From Podochytrium sp. JEL0797 (lineage: Eukaryota > Chytridiomycota > Chytridiomycetes > Chytridiales > Chytriomycetaceae), in contig JADGJG010000618.1 in the NCBI GenBank assembly GCA_027596195.1, positions 1 to 15,427 of the forward strand: a stretch of 15,427 nt of DNA, given 5' to 3'. The notes beneath the pieces are model-generated. The model worked only from the letters and a program-made list of their open reading frames with translations, made no database searches and was not told where the DNA came from. Below, one piece after another: positions 1 to 8,766 of the stretch. Positions within the stretch are counted from its first letter, which is position 1; each line of letters opens with the position of its first letter. A program made the position numbers and the translations under genes.

Positions 1-115
1 TCAAGAGTGAAGTGAAGAAGGCGTTGGGGGGAAATGGCCCGCGTTTTATACTTTTCAATTCCAGGGTGCTTGATCGCGGGAAGGGGTTGTTTTGTGTGGG
101 AATGGTGGCTGAGTC
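1..115 (-). promoter_or_regulatory. Promoter of a left-facing copy of the repeated gene family (gene lies outside the window)
   Basis: Read on the minus strand, this stretch is nearly identical to the sequence upstream of the family gene starting at 6642. It shows CAGCCACCATT (111-101), AAGCACCCTGG (71-61), a TATAAAA box (50-44), then the GGGCCATTTCCCCCC block and the CTTCTTCACTTCACT block, ending at the left edge. In the other copies the ATG lies 76-77 bp after the first T of the TATA box. The start codon of this copy should therefore fall about 26 bp beyond position 1. That a gene follows is inferred from the promoter alone. Confidence 0.8.
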
Positions 116-275
116 CCTTCCTTCCCACCCGCGTCTAAAATCCGAAGTACTATTATCTTTTCTCCTCCAAGATCAAATCATCATTTCATTTCTTGCCAAA
201 CACGAAAAAAAAATATAAAGCAAGGATTTTTCTTTTGCACCCCCGGTTCCCGAAGGGGACACTCCGGCCCTTTTT
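116..275. other. Short spacer between the RPN1 stop codon and the family promoter
   Basis: This 160 bp gap must hold the 3' end of the RPN1 transcript (minus strand) and whatever lies upstream of the left-facing family promoter. It contains A/T runs but no perfect AATAAA on the minus strand. I see no gene in it. Confidence 0.5.
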
Positions 276-3200
276 TTACTTTGAAGCATCCTTCACATCC
301 TCCTCCATCCACTCGGGATTCTTCTTCAAAATCACAAACCCTTCCAAACTCGTTCCAACACTGATATACTCCTCCGTCGCGAGCTCCGCGCGCTCACTGT
401 ACGCCAACAACACGGGGGTGCTGTGTGTTTGGAACCCAGTAATCGTCTTGGGACGCCCAGCTTGTCCAACAGTGTCCACAGCCTGTCCCACGCGAACAGT
501 CACGGCAATGCTCTTGAGGTTCTCGTCGAGCGTCATGAGGAAGCGCGGGTACGTTGCGGGCACGAGGAAGTAGAGAAGGTAATGCGCTGTCGACTTGTCT
601 ACAATGAACGTTTTGGCGTCCGTGAAGGCGGTGAGGACCGTGATGAGCGACGAAATCGCAACGGGGTTCAAGAGGCTCTTGTTGCTGTGGTACGGGTTCA
701 GAGTGACCGTTCCTTTTCCCATGTGCACCATTCCTTGCGCCACGCGTACCACAAACAGCACAGACGGGTTCTTGTAGTAGTACACAGCGAGTTGTCTCAG
801 CATTTGGGCAAGACGCGCGTTGTTGGTTCCGGCTCCAACGAGACCCATGGCAAACACGGCGTTGAGGGCAACGTCAGTGTCGTGGTCGTGGGAGTACTTA
901 GACAGAATGTCGAGAATGTTGACCAACGGGTTCGAGGCGCAAAGGACTCCAAGGGCCAACGGGACAGCACGACGAATCACGGGCTCTCCGTAGTGCATCT
1001 GGTACAATTTGTTCTCAGTTTCAAGCCGAATCGTGCCTTGCAGCCGCCCGCACAGATTCAAAAACTCACCAAGTGGTTGAACGAGCGAATCGCCATCTCC
1101 GCACCCACATCCTCTCCCATCGCAATCAACGCAATTCCAATCACAGCAAACGCCTGGAAACTGTCGTCCTCCTTCTCCTTGTCCAAGTGGTCGTTGCACA
1201 AGTGCAGCATGGACTGAATCTTGAGCACGTTCCCGGTTCCCACATATGAACACACATCCACAATCACTCCAACGAGCTTCGCCAGCGGGTTCTCAATAAC
1301 CTTGAGGGTCTCAAGCGTGGCTTCGGATGCATCCTGTTTGCCGAGGAAGAGCAGTCCGAGTCCGACTCCCATGAAACGTCCCCAGGAGCTCTTGAGAGTT
1401 TCCTCGTCACGCTCCATAAGGGTTTGGAGGATAGTGGATGCAATGTCTCCATTGCAGGTTCCAACGTACACCATTCCGAGGGACAAGGCTGCCAGGCACG
1501 AAAGCTCCATAGACAGACCGGTGTCGGAAATTAGGGGAAGGAGGAGATCTTGGACTTCCTCGCGAGCGCTTCCAGCGTATGCAATACCAAGACTGATTCG
1601 AAAAAGAGCCGTAAATGACAGCGGCAAACGAAAACACAGAAAATGGCGTTACCCAACGATGGCGGCAACACGCAAGACAGACGTCGGGTTGGTGACGTAT
1701 TCCGTCAACAACCCAAGAGCGGGGTCCGACTCGTGACGAACTCCAGAACTCACGAGTCCAATCGCCAACAGGGCTCCCGCCTTGATGTTGTCGTCCGTCG
1801 AATACAAGAATTTGTCAATCTCGGTCAAACCGACCTCAACGTCCCATAGCAGAATAGCTCCCAACGAGGCAGCGGCACTCATCATACCTAGTGATTCATT
1901 TGTTAGTTAAATATTTGAGAAATCGAACAAAAAACACGATACGAACCCAAGTCCTTGTTTTTGTAGATCCAAGAGTTGCCCTCCTCCGTGTTCATCATGA
2001 GCTTGTCGCTTCCAAATCCAATGTTGACAAATGCGTTCACGAATGTGGAAGCAAGGTTCTGTCGCGCAGAGTCGACGCTGGCGGCGGAGTGACCGTGTCC
2101 TAAATGCCAAAAAACACGATCAATATCAAACAAAGAGAGGGATGAAAAAAACGAAGAAGAATACGCAACTGGAGTTCTCCAAATGGCTTTTGTAAATATC
2201 TTCCGGGGTCTTGGCTTCCACAACGTCCAAATCTCTTGCAAGTGCCATGAAGTTTTCAGACAACTTGGTGTTGTTGAGAATCTCGGTGATTTCCTCGTCC
2301 CCAGTTTCGATGAAGACTTGCTGGCGAGCACAAATGAAGGCGAGTTGTTTCTTGGTGAGACTGTGCAGGCGCAAACAAAAGCGAAGCCGTATCAGAAACA
2401 GATTTGAAGCGGCAAGGATCCATTGCAATAAAAAACAAGAACTCACGCGTCAGTGCAGGAGTCGTAGTCCTCCTTGACCAAGTCCAAATCGTTGATGCGG
2501 AGAGAAATCAAAATCGACTGAGTCCATTGCAATTGGGATCTGTAAATACTGCGAGCAGTCTTCAAGATGGCAAGATCGTCGGGAGGGGCAACATATGGAA
2601 CCATGCTGTGAGAAGGGACGGTCAAGAGTTAGAGCCTCGATCAACGAATGCAAGCGCAACTCTCACCTGACAATGTACAAACACACTCTTCCATATGTGT
2701 CTTTGTCGATAAACTGTGGAAGCTTGTCCAAGCATTCAAGCTCGAGCAACAAATCGCACGCATCGGCCTCGGCATTGTGCTTCAAACAGAACGGGACAAT
2801 TTCGAGGGCCAATTTGAGCAAGTCGGCGATGGGAACCATGTCTTTGGGGGTCGCGGCTGTGTCGTCACCGGTTTCGACGCGCGCGTTGTATTCCAAAATG
2901 AGTTCGGAGGCGAGGTGTCTGATACGTTTTTGTCAGATTTGTCTGCGCCAGAGATTCGATCCTGTACCTAACGTATTCGTGTCCCCATGAACCAACAGCC
3001 TCTGAAGCACCCAGGAAGCGGTACTTGAGACATTCGCGTTTTCCGTCGTCGTAGGACATGGCGAGAACGGAAATGATATCTGCGAGGAAGTGCTGCATGG
3101 ACATAACCATCAGCAAATGCAGGCAATACTATTTGAAAGAAACCAACCTTGTTTTCGCCCTTTGCCCACTTCTCGTAGGCGTCTTTGAGTTCCTGGTAAT

Positions 3201-3643
3201 GCGGGCGCAGGAACTTGAGCGGCTTAGGGACGGAGGTCATTGAGCTGGTGGATGTGCGAATCAAGGAGCGAAGTGACTCGAGGGCAGGCTTGTGGAGGGA
3301 TTTGTTTGATTCCTGGTGTGGTTTTGGCGGACGTCAGCAAAAGCGGGTGCTGGGGACGTGTCACCACAGTCAAAAAAATATAGGGCCACCTGGAGACGGA
3401 CAACCAGCATTTCGAGTTCATCCTTGAGCCGCTGGTCTTCTTCAGACTGAATATTCGCAAGGAGAGTCAGTTTAGTTGAAGGCGAGCACAGACGGATTAT
3501 TTGTTTACCAGGTCGTCCTCGTCGTCCTTCTTCTTGTCCTTGTCGTTCTTCTTCGGGGCGGGTGAAGACTCTGCCATTTTGACGTCCTTTGGGGCGGCCG
3601 TGGCGGGCGCGGGCTTCGCAACCTCGTCTTGCTTTTTGGTCAT
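276..3643 (-). CDS. RPN1: 26S proteasome regulatory particle base subunit Rpn1 (PSMD2), 11 exons, 905 aa
   Basis: Rpn1 is the large non-ATPase scaffold of the proteasome base. It binds the Rpt ATPase ring, ubiquitin, ubiquitin-like shuttle factors and Ubp6/USP14. Exons on the minus strand: 3643-3509, 3446-3390, 3312-3148, 3092-2968, 2918-2667, 2605-2447, 2360-2170, 2099-1947, 1887-1653, 1592-1070, 998-276. The frame is continuous across all ten introns (49-86 bp). Family hallmarks are [17 protein letters not shown] (exon 3), [12 protein letters not shown] (exon 4), the proteasome/cyclosome repeats at about residues 410-740 (such as [16 protein letters not shown] and [14 protein letters not shown]), and a C-terminus with [19 protein letters not shown] and [11 protein letters not shown]. 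Length matches the usual 900 or so residues. The charged insert found in the animal protein near residue 630 is almost absent here (KEKEDDS). A roughly 9-residue tail follows the usual end. The start is the ATG that opens a charged, lysine/aspartate-rich N-terminus. Intron 7 uses an unusual GTTGCG donor. Confidence 0.95.
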
Positions 3644-3649
3644 GGTGTG

Positions 3650-3796
3650 CTGTGCGTTGGTTTTGCAAGGCGTTAGCGCCTAGCTTTGCGCGGGATGTGG
3701 GAGAGATCGGACGCGGGTGCCGTGCAGTGAATTTGCGTGGATGGGGGTGTTGTGACGGGGCGTCCCAGTGGCGACGCGCAACGGCCGAGGAGACTC
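3650..3796 (-). other. RPN1: Possible intron in the RPN1 5' untranslated region
   Basis: On the minus strand a strong GTGAGT donor (3796-3791) lies upstream of the RPN1 ATG. A CAG acceptor (3652-3650) sits six bases before that ATG. The 147 bp between them would be a 5' leader intron. No protein evidence can confirm it, and it is longer than the coding introns of this gene. Confidence 0.35.
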
Positions 3797-4084
3797 ACAT
3801 TTTTGGATTTTCCTGAGGAGGGTGCGCGTTTTTTCTTTGGTTCCCTTCACCTCACCTCGAAAGACAAAGAAGAATGAGAGATACAGCAATACATACCTAT
3901 ATTTTTGCATCCATTTATCAACGCGAATTCATCATATATCTCTCACTTTCTCATTATTATTTTCTCCTTTTTTATTCCTTCTTGCTTGCTCTACTTTTCT
4001 TTCACCCTCTTCACCCTCTCTTCTTTCTCTGTTCTTTCTTCTTCCTTCCCTGCCTCTGCCTCCCAGAAAAAAAAATTCCATCAC
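3797..4084. promoter_or_regulatory. Divergent promoter region between RPN1 and the CBS/PB1/BTB gene
   Basis: The two genes diverge, with 441 bp between their start codons (3644-4084). The right half (about 3940-4072) is almost wholly pyrimidine on the plus strand, with TTCTT, CTCTT and CCTTC runs, ending in an A-run just before the ATG at 4085. Such CT-rich tracts are common upstream of fungal genes. An AT-rich stretch with CTATATTTTT at about 3897 could serve as a TATA-like element. I see no coding sequence here. Confidence 0.5.
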
Positions 4085-6411
4085 ATGGTCGCAACGACGT
4101 CGAAAGACAAACGGACGGTGATCTCGCTGGGCTCGCTGCTCAGCGCGCCTGTGATTGTGCTCGAGAGTGCTGCCGTGTCTCAGGTGTGCCTGGTGATGGC
4201 GGCAAAGCGGGTCGATGCGGTGCTACTAGTCGATGCGAGCGGCAGTCTGAGTGGTGAGATCTGATCTCCGCCTCAAACTTCTGATCCCGGCACTCTCCCA
4301 CCCCACTTACACACAACCATCCACAGGCATCCTCACTGGCGGAGACATTACGCGCCGGGTTGTCGCGCACGGCCTCGACGGCTCCCGCACCAAATGCAGC
4401 CAGGTCATGACGAGCTCACCGCTCTCCGTGCGCAGCAGTGCCGCAGTCTCATTGGCTCTGCGCCAGATGGTCGCACGCCGGTAAGCACATACAAACCCCA
4501 AACGTAGGTTCGCACGCCCGCATTTAATCAATCGAAATTGCTTTTTTAATCAGCTGTCGCCATCTGCCCGTCCTCAGCGACGAGGAGGGCTGCGAAGACG
4601 ATCTCGCCGGTCTCTTAGATATCACACAGTGCGTATTCTCGCGTATCAAGACCTTGGATCCCAAGGATCTGCAGAGAATGGACGATGTGTCGGTTGGCCA
4701 GGCCGTGGCCCAATCCATGATGCCGCTGGTGGGTGCAAGTGCATCGATCCGGTGAGTATTCTCTTCCCGCTTGTCTCTTAGGCCATTGCACTGACTTATT
4801 CGGCACAGCGATGCCTGCATTGTCATGCGCGACGCGCGACACACTGGTGTTCTCGTGGTGAACGAGGAGGATCCAAACGCGCTCGTCGGAATCCTGACAA
4901 ATAAGGACGTAATGTTGAGAGTCTTGGCAGCAGGGATGGATCCAGAGGCAATGACGGTGGAAGAAGCAATGGTATGTCGCACAATGACATGCAATCGACG
5001 GCCATTGACTATTTTTCTCGTAGACCCCGCATCCCGATTTCGTATCGCCCTCTACAACTGTTTTGGAAGCGCTTCGGATGCTGAACGGTATGCAAAGTCC
5101 TCCTAGTTGCATTTGAGTTTGATTGATTGACTCGCCAATTAGACGGACACTACCTCCATCTCCCCGTCATGCATGACAACAAGCCAGTCGCACTTGTAGA
5201 TTTGCTCACCCTCACAATGTCAATTCTCGATTATATGGTAATTTCCTTCCCTCCTTCTGCTCCGCACTACAAACTGAAAACCACCCCAGCTCAAGATCGA
5301 TCGCGAACAATTCCCTGAAACGCACATGGATTCACAATTCACCGAAGGCCCACTATGGAACAAATTCTGGAACTCCTCCACGAACTCTCACGACGGCGAA
5401 ACATCCAGCATCTACAACCGACAACAACAAGAACAACAACAACGACCTCCACTCCCACAACAACAAGACGACAACATTGAGCCATTAGACAACGACGACG
5501 CGTTGAGCATCACCTCTGCGGGCGCGTTTTACCGCAAGCAGAAGCAGAAGCAAGCCATCATTGAGAGCAACACGACCGCAGCGATGGGAGGTCGACAAAA
5601 GAGCATGACACCGAGTCTGTTGAGTACAGAAAGGGGGGGCGATGGTTTTGTGTTCAAGCTGCACGATCTCAACGGCACGATTCATCGGTTCAACGCGCCC
5701 GCCAGCGATTTCCGGCTCTTTTTGAAGGCGGTCGAATATAAAACGGGGAGGAGGGGAGTGAGAGTTGTGTACAAGAATCCGCATGGAGTGAGGATGTCGT
5801 TGGCTGGTGGGGTGGATTTGATGACGGCTGTTCAAGAGGCAAGAAATGCGGGGATGCATCGCGTGGTTGTGTATGTGGTTGAGGAAGGGAGAAATGTTGC
5901 TGAGTTGCGACAGAGTTTTGATGGGTTGGGAGTGAATAGTGAGCTGGCCGAAGCAGGGTGGGTTAGAGTGAATGTGGGCGGAGTGAGGTTTGAGACGAAG
6001 CTGGCGACCCTTGTGGCTGGTAGCTCGTATTTTGCGGGCGTTATGGGTGGGAGTGGTGGCGGGGCGGGGTCGAATGCCGGAAATGGGAGCGTCGCTGGAG
6101 GCGCGTTTGTCGGTGGTGAGGTGAAAGTGGATCGAGACGGAGAGCTGTTCCGTCACGTATTACACTTCTTGAGAATGGGAAGTTTGGGATCCACCTGCGA
6201 CAAGCTCGGGCTGTTGAAAGATTTAATTGTGGAAGCCGAGTTTTACGGGGTTCCCGAGATGTTGAAGACGTTGATGGAAAAGGTGAAGGAGGCCGAGATG
6301 GTGGTTGTTGTAACAAGTCGCGATGAAATGCTGGAGCGGTTGGGGAAAGGGTTTAAGGTTTTACTCGTAGAAGAGGAGGGGAAGCGATATGTTATGAAGC
6401 GGGATGGTTAA
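4085..6411 (+). CDS. CBS-domain / PB1-domain / T1-type BTB fusion protein, 7 exons, 654 aa
   Basis: Exons: 4085-4253, 4327-4480, 4554-4751, 4809-4971, 5024-5087, 5143-5237, 5290-6411. The frame holds across all six introns (52-73 bp). Residues about 13-135 and 160-281 form two CBS pairs, nucleotide-sensing modules, with typical HLPVL, VGILTNKDVMLRV and GHYLHLPVM strands. A low-complexity linker follows, with 'GPLWNKFWNS' and glutamine runs (coded around 5425-5470). A PB1 domain spans about 401-478 (FVFKLHDLNGTIHRF through RVVVYVV). A BTB domain of the potassium-channel tetramerisation (T1) type spans about 505-612 and begins WVRVNVGGVRFETKLATL. It carries a glycine-rich insert coded at about 6046-6117. 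CBS-CBS-PB1 proteins are known in fungi and plants. The extra BTB domain is what stands out. No membrane segment or signal peptide is visible. A role as a nucleotide-sensing, PB1- and BTB-assembled scaffold is inference. Confidence 0.88.
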
Positions 6412-6437
6412 TTTGCTCATTTTTTCTCCTCGTCATG

Positions 6438-6448
6438 AATAAAATAAA
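6438..6448 (+). terminator. Overlapping polyadenylation signals of the CBS/PB1/BTB gene
   Basis: Two AATAAA hexamers (6438-6443 and 6443-6448) lie 27-32 bp after the stop codon. A poly-A then poly-G run follows at 6474-6489, immediately before the promoter of the next gene. Confidence 0.6.
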
Positions 6449-6496
6449 CAAAATAGTTCTTTAAAAAGTGATAAAAAAAGGGGGGGGGGACTCGGA

Positions 6497-6641
6497 AAAT
6501 CAGCCACCATTCCCACGCAAAACAACCTCTTCGCGCAACCAAGCACCCTGGAATGAATGAAAAAGTATAAAACGCGGGCCATTTCCCCCCAACGCCTTCT
6601 TCACGTCACTTTTGAATCCCCAAAACCCAACAAAGCCAAAC
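6497..6641 (+). promoter_or_regulatory. Conserved promoter module of the family gene at 6642
   Basis: Blocks shared with the other copies: CAGCCACCATTCCC (6501-6514), AAAACAACC (6520-6528), AAGCACCCTGGAAT (6541-6554), TATAAAA (6566-6572), GGGCCATTTCCCCCC (6576-6590), and CTTCTTCACGTCACTTTTGA (6596-6615), then an A/C-rich leader up to the ATG. The TATA box is 76 bp from the ATG. Transcription probably begins in the CTTCTTCAC block about 30 bp downstream of TATA, giving a leader of about 45 nt. Confidence 0.75.
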
Positions 6642-7974
6642 ATGTTCTCCTCCCGCATGAACTTTGCCGACCAAGCCGACTGGTGTGACTCCGGTGTCCT
6701 CGCTGCCAAACAGAGATTGGCTTCTTCGGGTCGCTTGCCATGGGTCGCTGGCCAAGACATTTGCCCAACCGGGTATTCCCAAGGCGGAATCGCGTCACGC
6801 GGAGAGTTCGGTCCGCTTGGATACGGTCGTCAGGTATGAACCCCTTTTCTCCCCTTTGACCCCTGCAACTGCATTATCGTTCTCAGGAATGTCACTAATC
6901 CTACATTTTCTCACGCGCAGAGCGTCGGTGGATTCAACATCCAGAACCTCCCCCAGCAGCAGCGGCAACAGCAACTCTTCGACGACTTGGAATATTCCAA
7001 CTTCGGCCAAAGCCACCCATTCCTCGCCAACCACCCACTCCTCAACGCTGCTGCCAACCGCTTCCAGACCACAACGCCATGGATGAACGTCCTTCAAAAC
7101 TCCGATGTCTACTCCCAAAACCACCCACTCCTCGCCAACCACCCTCTCCTCAATGCTGCTGCCAACCGCTTCCAGCGTGGTGACCACCCTCTCTTGGACC
7201 GTGCCTTCCCTCTCGCCGGTGCCGCCGTGAACCGCGTCCAATCCGTCAAAGCCAACATTGTGGACGAGCTCGTGCAAGATCGCCAACGTGATGAGATTCA
7301 GGTTTGTTCATCACCCCTCTTGGCGCATTGGCTGATACCCATATACCCCTTAATCCTTTACCGTGTGTTGCTGTGGGTTGGTGACAAACTGACTACCCCT
7401 CTTTTCCCCTCTCCTAACTCCAGGCCCACCTCATCAAGCAACTCATCCGCAAGTCCTCGACCACCCGCAACAGAATGGGACTCATCCAAGCCCTCGTGTC
7501 GGGTCAATACGTGCCTCGCCCCGTCATTGCTCAACTTCTCGCCGAAGACTTCATCATGGATTACGCGTGCGACAACATGGTCAAGAAGATTGTCAACGAC
7601 TCTGTCAACAACCGTCACGCCGACCACATCATTTTCGACTTGGCCTCGGGGAGACCTCACTTGCCCCACCCGGAGCAAAAGGCCATTGCCGACCGTGAGG
7701 TAGTTTTCTGCCAGATTTCGTATTTACGCGGCTCTCCTCAACTCGACTGATCCTTTTGAATTCAAACAAACAGAACTTCATCAAGGACCAATTCGCCATC
7801 CAGGGAGTTCAACGCGTCACGGCTCCTTACGCCAACAAGAAGATCATCACGGACGAGTACATTACCAGCGTGTTGGAGACTCTCGCTCAAGCCCAGCAAG
7901 TCGGTTATGGATCGCACGTGACCCCTCAGGGAATCCAGTACGCCCCAGCCCAGACGCAACAGGCTTGGATCTGA
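6642..7974 (+). CDS. Unrecognised multicopy-family protein with HPLLANHPLLN repeats, 4 exons, 349 aa
   Basis: I do not recognise this family. Exons: 6642-6833, 6921-7301, 7424-7699, 7774-7974. All three introns are in phase 0, so every exon is a whole number of codons (64, 127, 92, 66 plus stop). Residues 1-64 begin MFSSRMNFADQADWCDSGVL and are the most conserved part between copies, including GQDICPTGYSQGGIASRGEF. Exon 2 opens with a glutamine-rich run (QQQRQQQ), then three related repeats (see the entry at 7011). Exons 3-4 look like a folded, mostly helical region with HLIKQLIRK, GLIQALVSGQYVPRPVI and DLASGRPHLPHPEQKAIA. The protein ends with a glutamine-rich tail. No signal peptide, membrane segment or known catalytic motif is visible. 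The ATG was chosen because it is conserved in three copies at a fixed distance from TATA. C-ending codons dominate, which would suit high expression. That last point is inference. Confidence 0.88.
7011..7241 (+). repeat. Three protein-coding repeats within exon 2 of the family gene
   Basis: Repeat 1 (7011-7067, residues 95-113) reads SHPFLANHPLLNAAANRFQ. Repeat 2 (7119-7175, residues 131-149) reads NHPLLANHPLLNAAANRFQ. Repeat 3 (7182-7241, residues 152-171) is a diverged version, DHPLLDRAFPLAGAAVNRVQ. Repeats 1 and 2 are 108 bp (36 codons) apart and nearly identical in DNA, so the duplication is recent or homogenised. Each unit itself contains a doubled HPLLAN/HPLLN half. The broken copy at 8767 has only one full unit plus repeat 3. 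Confidence 0.85.
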
Positions 7975-8067
7975 GTGTTCTGATGTGCGGCGACACCCGC
8001 GTGACGTTTCTCTTCTCGTTCATATCTTTTTCTTCTTGACTTGTGGCTGGTGTGAATATGTTTAGTG

Positions 8068-8073
8068 AATAAA
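8068..8073 (+). terminator. Polyadenylation signal of the family gene
   Basis: An AATAAA lies 94 bp after the stop codon of the family gene, followed by T-rich sequence (8093-8112) suited to 3' end formation. Confidence 0.6.
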
Positions 8074-8620
8074 CAAAGTCGAAACGCCCAAACTTTTGTC
8101 TATTTTATTTCATTATTTGGATTAATTTGCCTCCAATTGCCCAGACCAATCGAAAACAGCGCGTTTCTCATAATTCCTTAGTAATTCGATGTCGTACTTA
8201 GTTCGAAGTTATGCCGTCCCCGAAACCGTAAGAATTCTCGGGTTCGTAAATATATTGCTTGATAATAAAAATATGTACAAATTCACGCGTCCTCGTTGTG
8301 CAATTGGTGCTGAATTGTGAGCGTCTGGTTATATTCGTTAACTCTTATTCCTTCTTTGATGCGCCTGTAAATGCTCAAACAAATGTCACATGAATCTTAT
8401 CTCTTCGCCAGCCCCGGTAGACGCTGGCTTGACGGAATGAAAGCGTCGTTTCGAGGTTGTAATGCGGAATTTTCTTCGATGATTGGGGTGTCCGAACTCT
8501 GAAAAACTCTATTCTTTGAACCGAGAGCGACGAATCCATGCAATCAAACGAGCTGAATGAGCAAACTAAAATGCTGTAAGAAACCTGGTGATGAAATGGG
8601 TCCCATTTGATTGAAAAATC
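8074..8620. other. Intergenic stretch with no recognised gene
   Basis: About 550 bp more A/T-rich than the flanking genes. No open frame here resembles a known protein or a piece of the repeated family. A GCCAGC/GCTGGC inverted repeat with a 10-base loop (8407-8428) is the only structure I noticed. I see no tRNA or snRNA. Confidence 0.5.
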
Positions 8621-8629
8621 AGTTAAAAT

Positions 8630-8766
8630 CAGCCACCATTCCCGCACAAAACAACCCCTTCCGGCGACCAAGCACCCTGAAATTAAAAAGAATAAAATGA
8701 GAGCCGATTCCCCACAACGCCTTCTTCACTTCACTTTTGAACCACCAAAACCCAACAAAGCCCAAT
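8630..8766 (+). promoter_or_regulatory. Decayed copy of the family promoter
   Basis: CAGCCACCATTCCC (8630-8643), CAAAACAACCCCTTC (8647-8661) and AAGCACCCTG (8670-8679) are intact. The TATA box has changed from TATAAAA to AATAAAA (8691-8697). The following GGGCCATTTCCCCCC block is also altered (GAGCCGATTCCCCAC). The spacing to the ATG is still 76 bp. Loss of the TATA box fits the broken coding region downstream. Confidence 0.7.

Noticed and set aside
423..1217. 264 aa open frame on the plus strand
   Set aside because: It is antisense to the well-supported RPN1 exons 10-11. Its translation is low-complexity, rich in His, Ser and Arg, and resembles no family.
5485..6156. 223 aa open frame on the minus strand
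   Set aside because: It lies wholly opposite the PB1-BTB coding exon. The G-rich sense strand removes stop codons from the antisense frame, giving a His/Pro/Ser/Arg-rich shadow.
6474..6489. Poly-A/poly-G run as a telomere-like or quadruplex signal
   Set aside because: It is a single homopolymer junction with no repeated unit. It is more simply a slippage-prone run behind the polyadenylation signals.
6497..7974. Family copies as retrogenes or as cargo of a classic transposon
   Set aside because: Introns are present at the same positions in both full copies, which rules out reverse transcription of spliced mRNA. I saw no terminal inverted repeats, target-site duplications or transposase near any copy.
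8375..8671. 98 aa open frame on the minus strand between the two family copies
   Set aside because: It runs into the family promoter block and has no recognisable motif, no promoter and no homologous partner elsewhere in the window.
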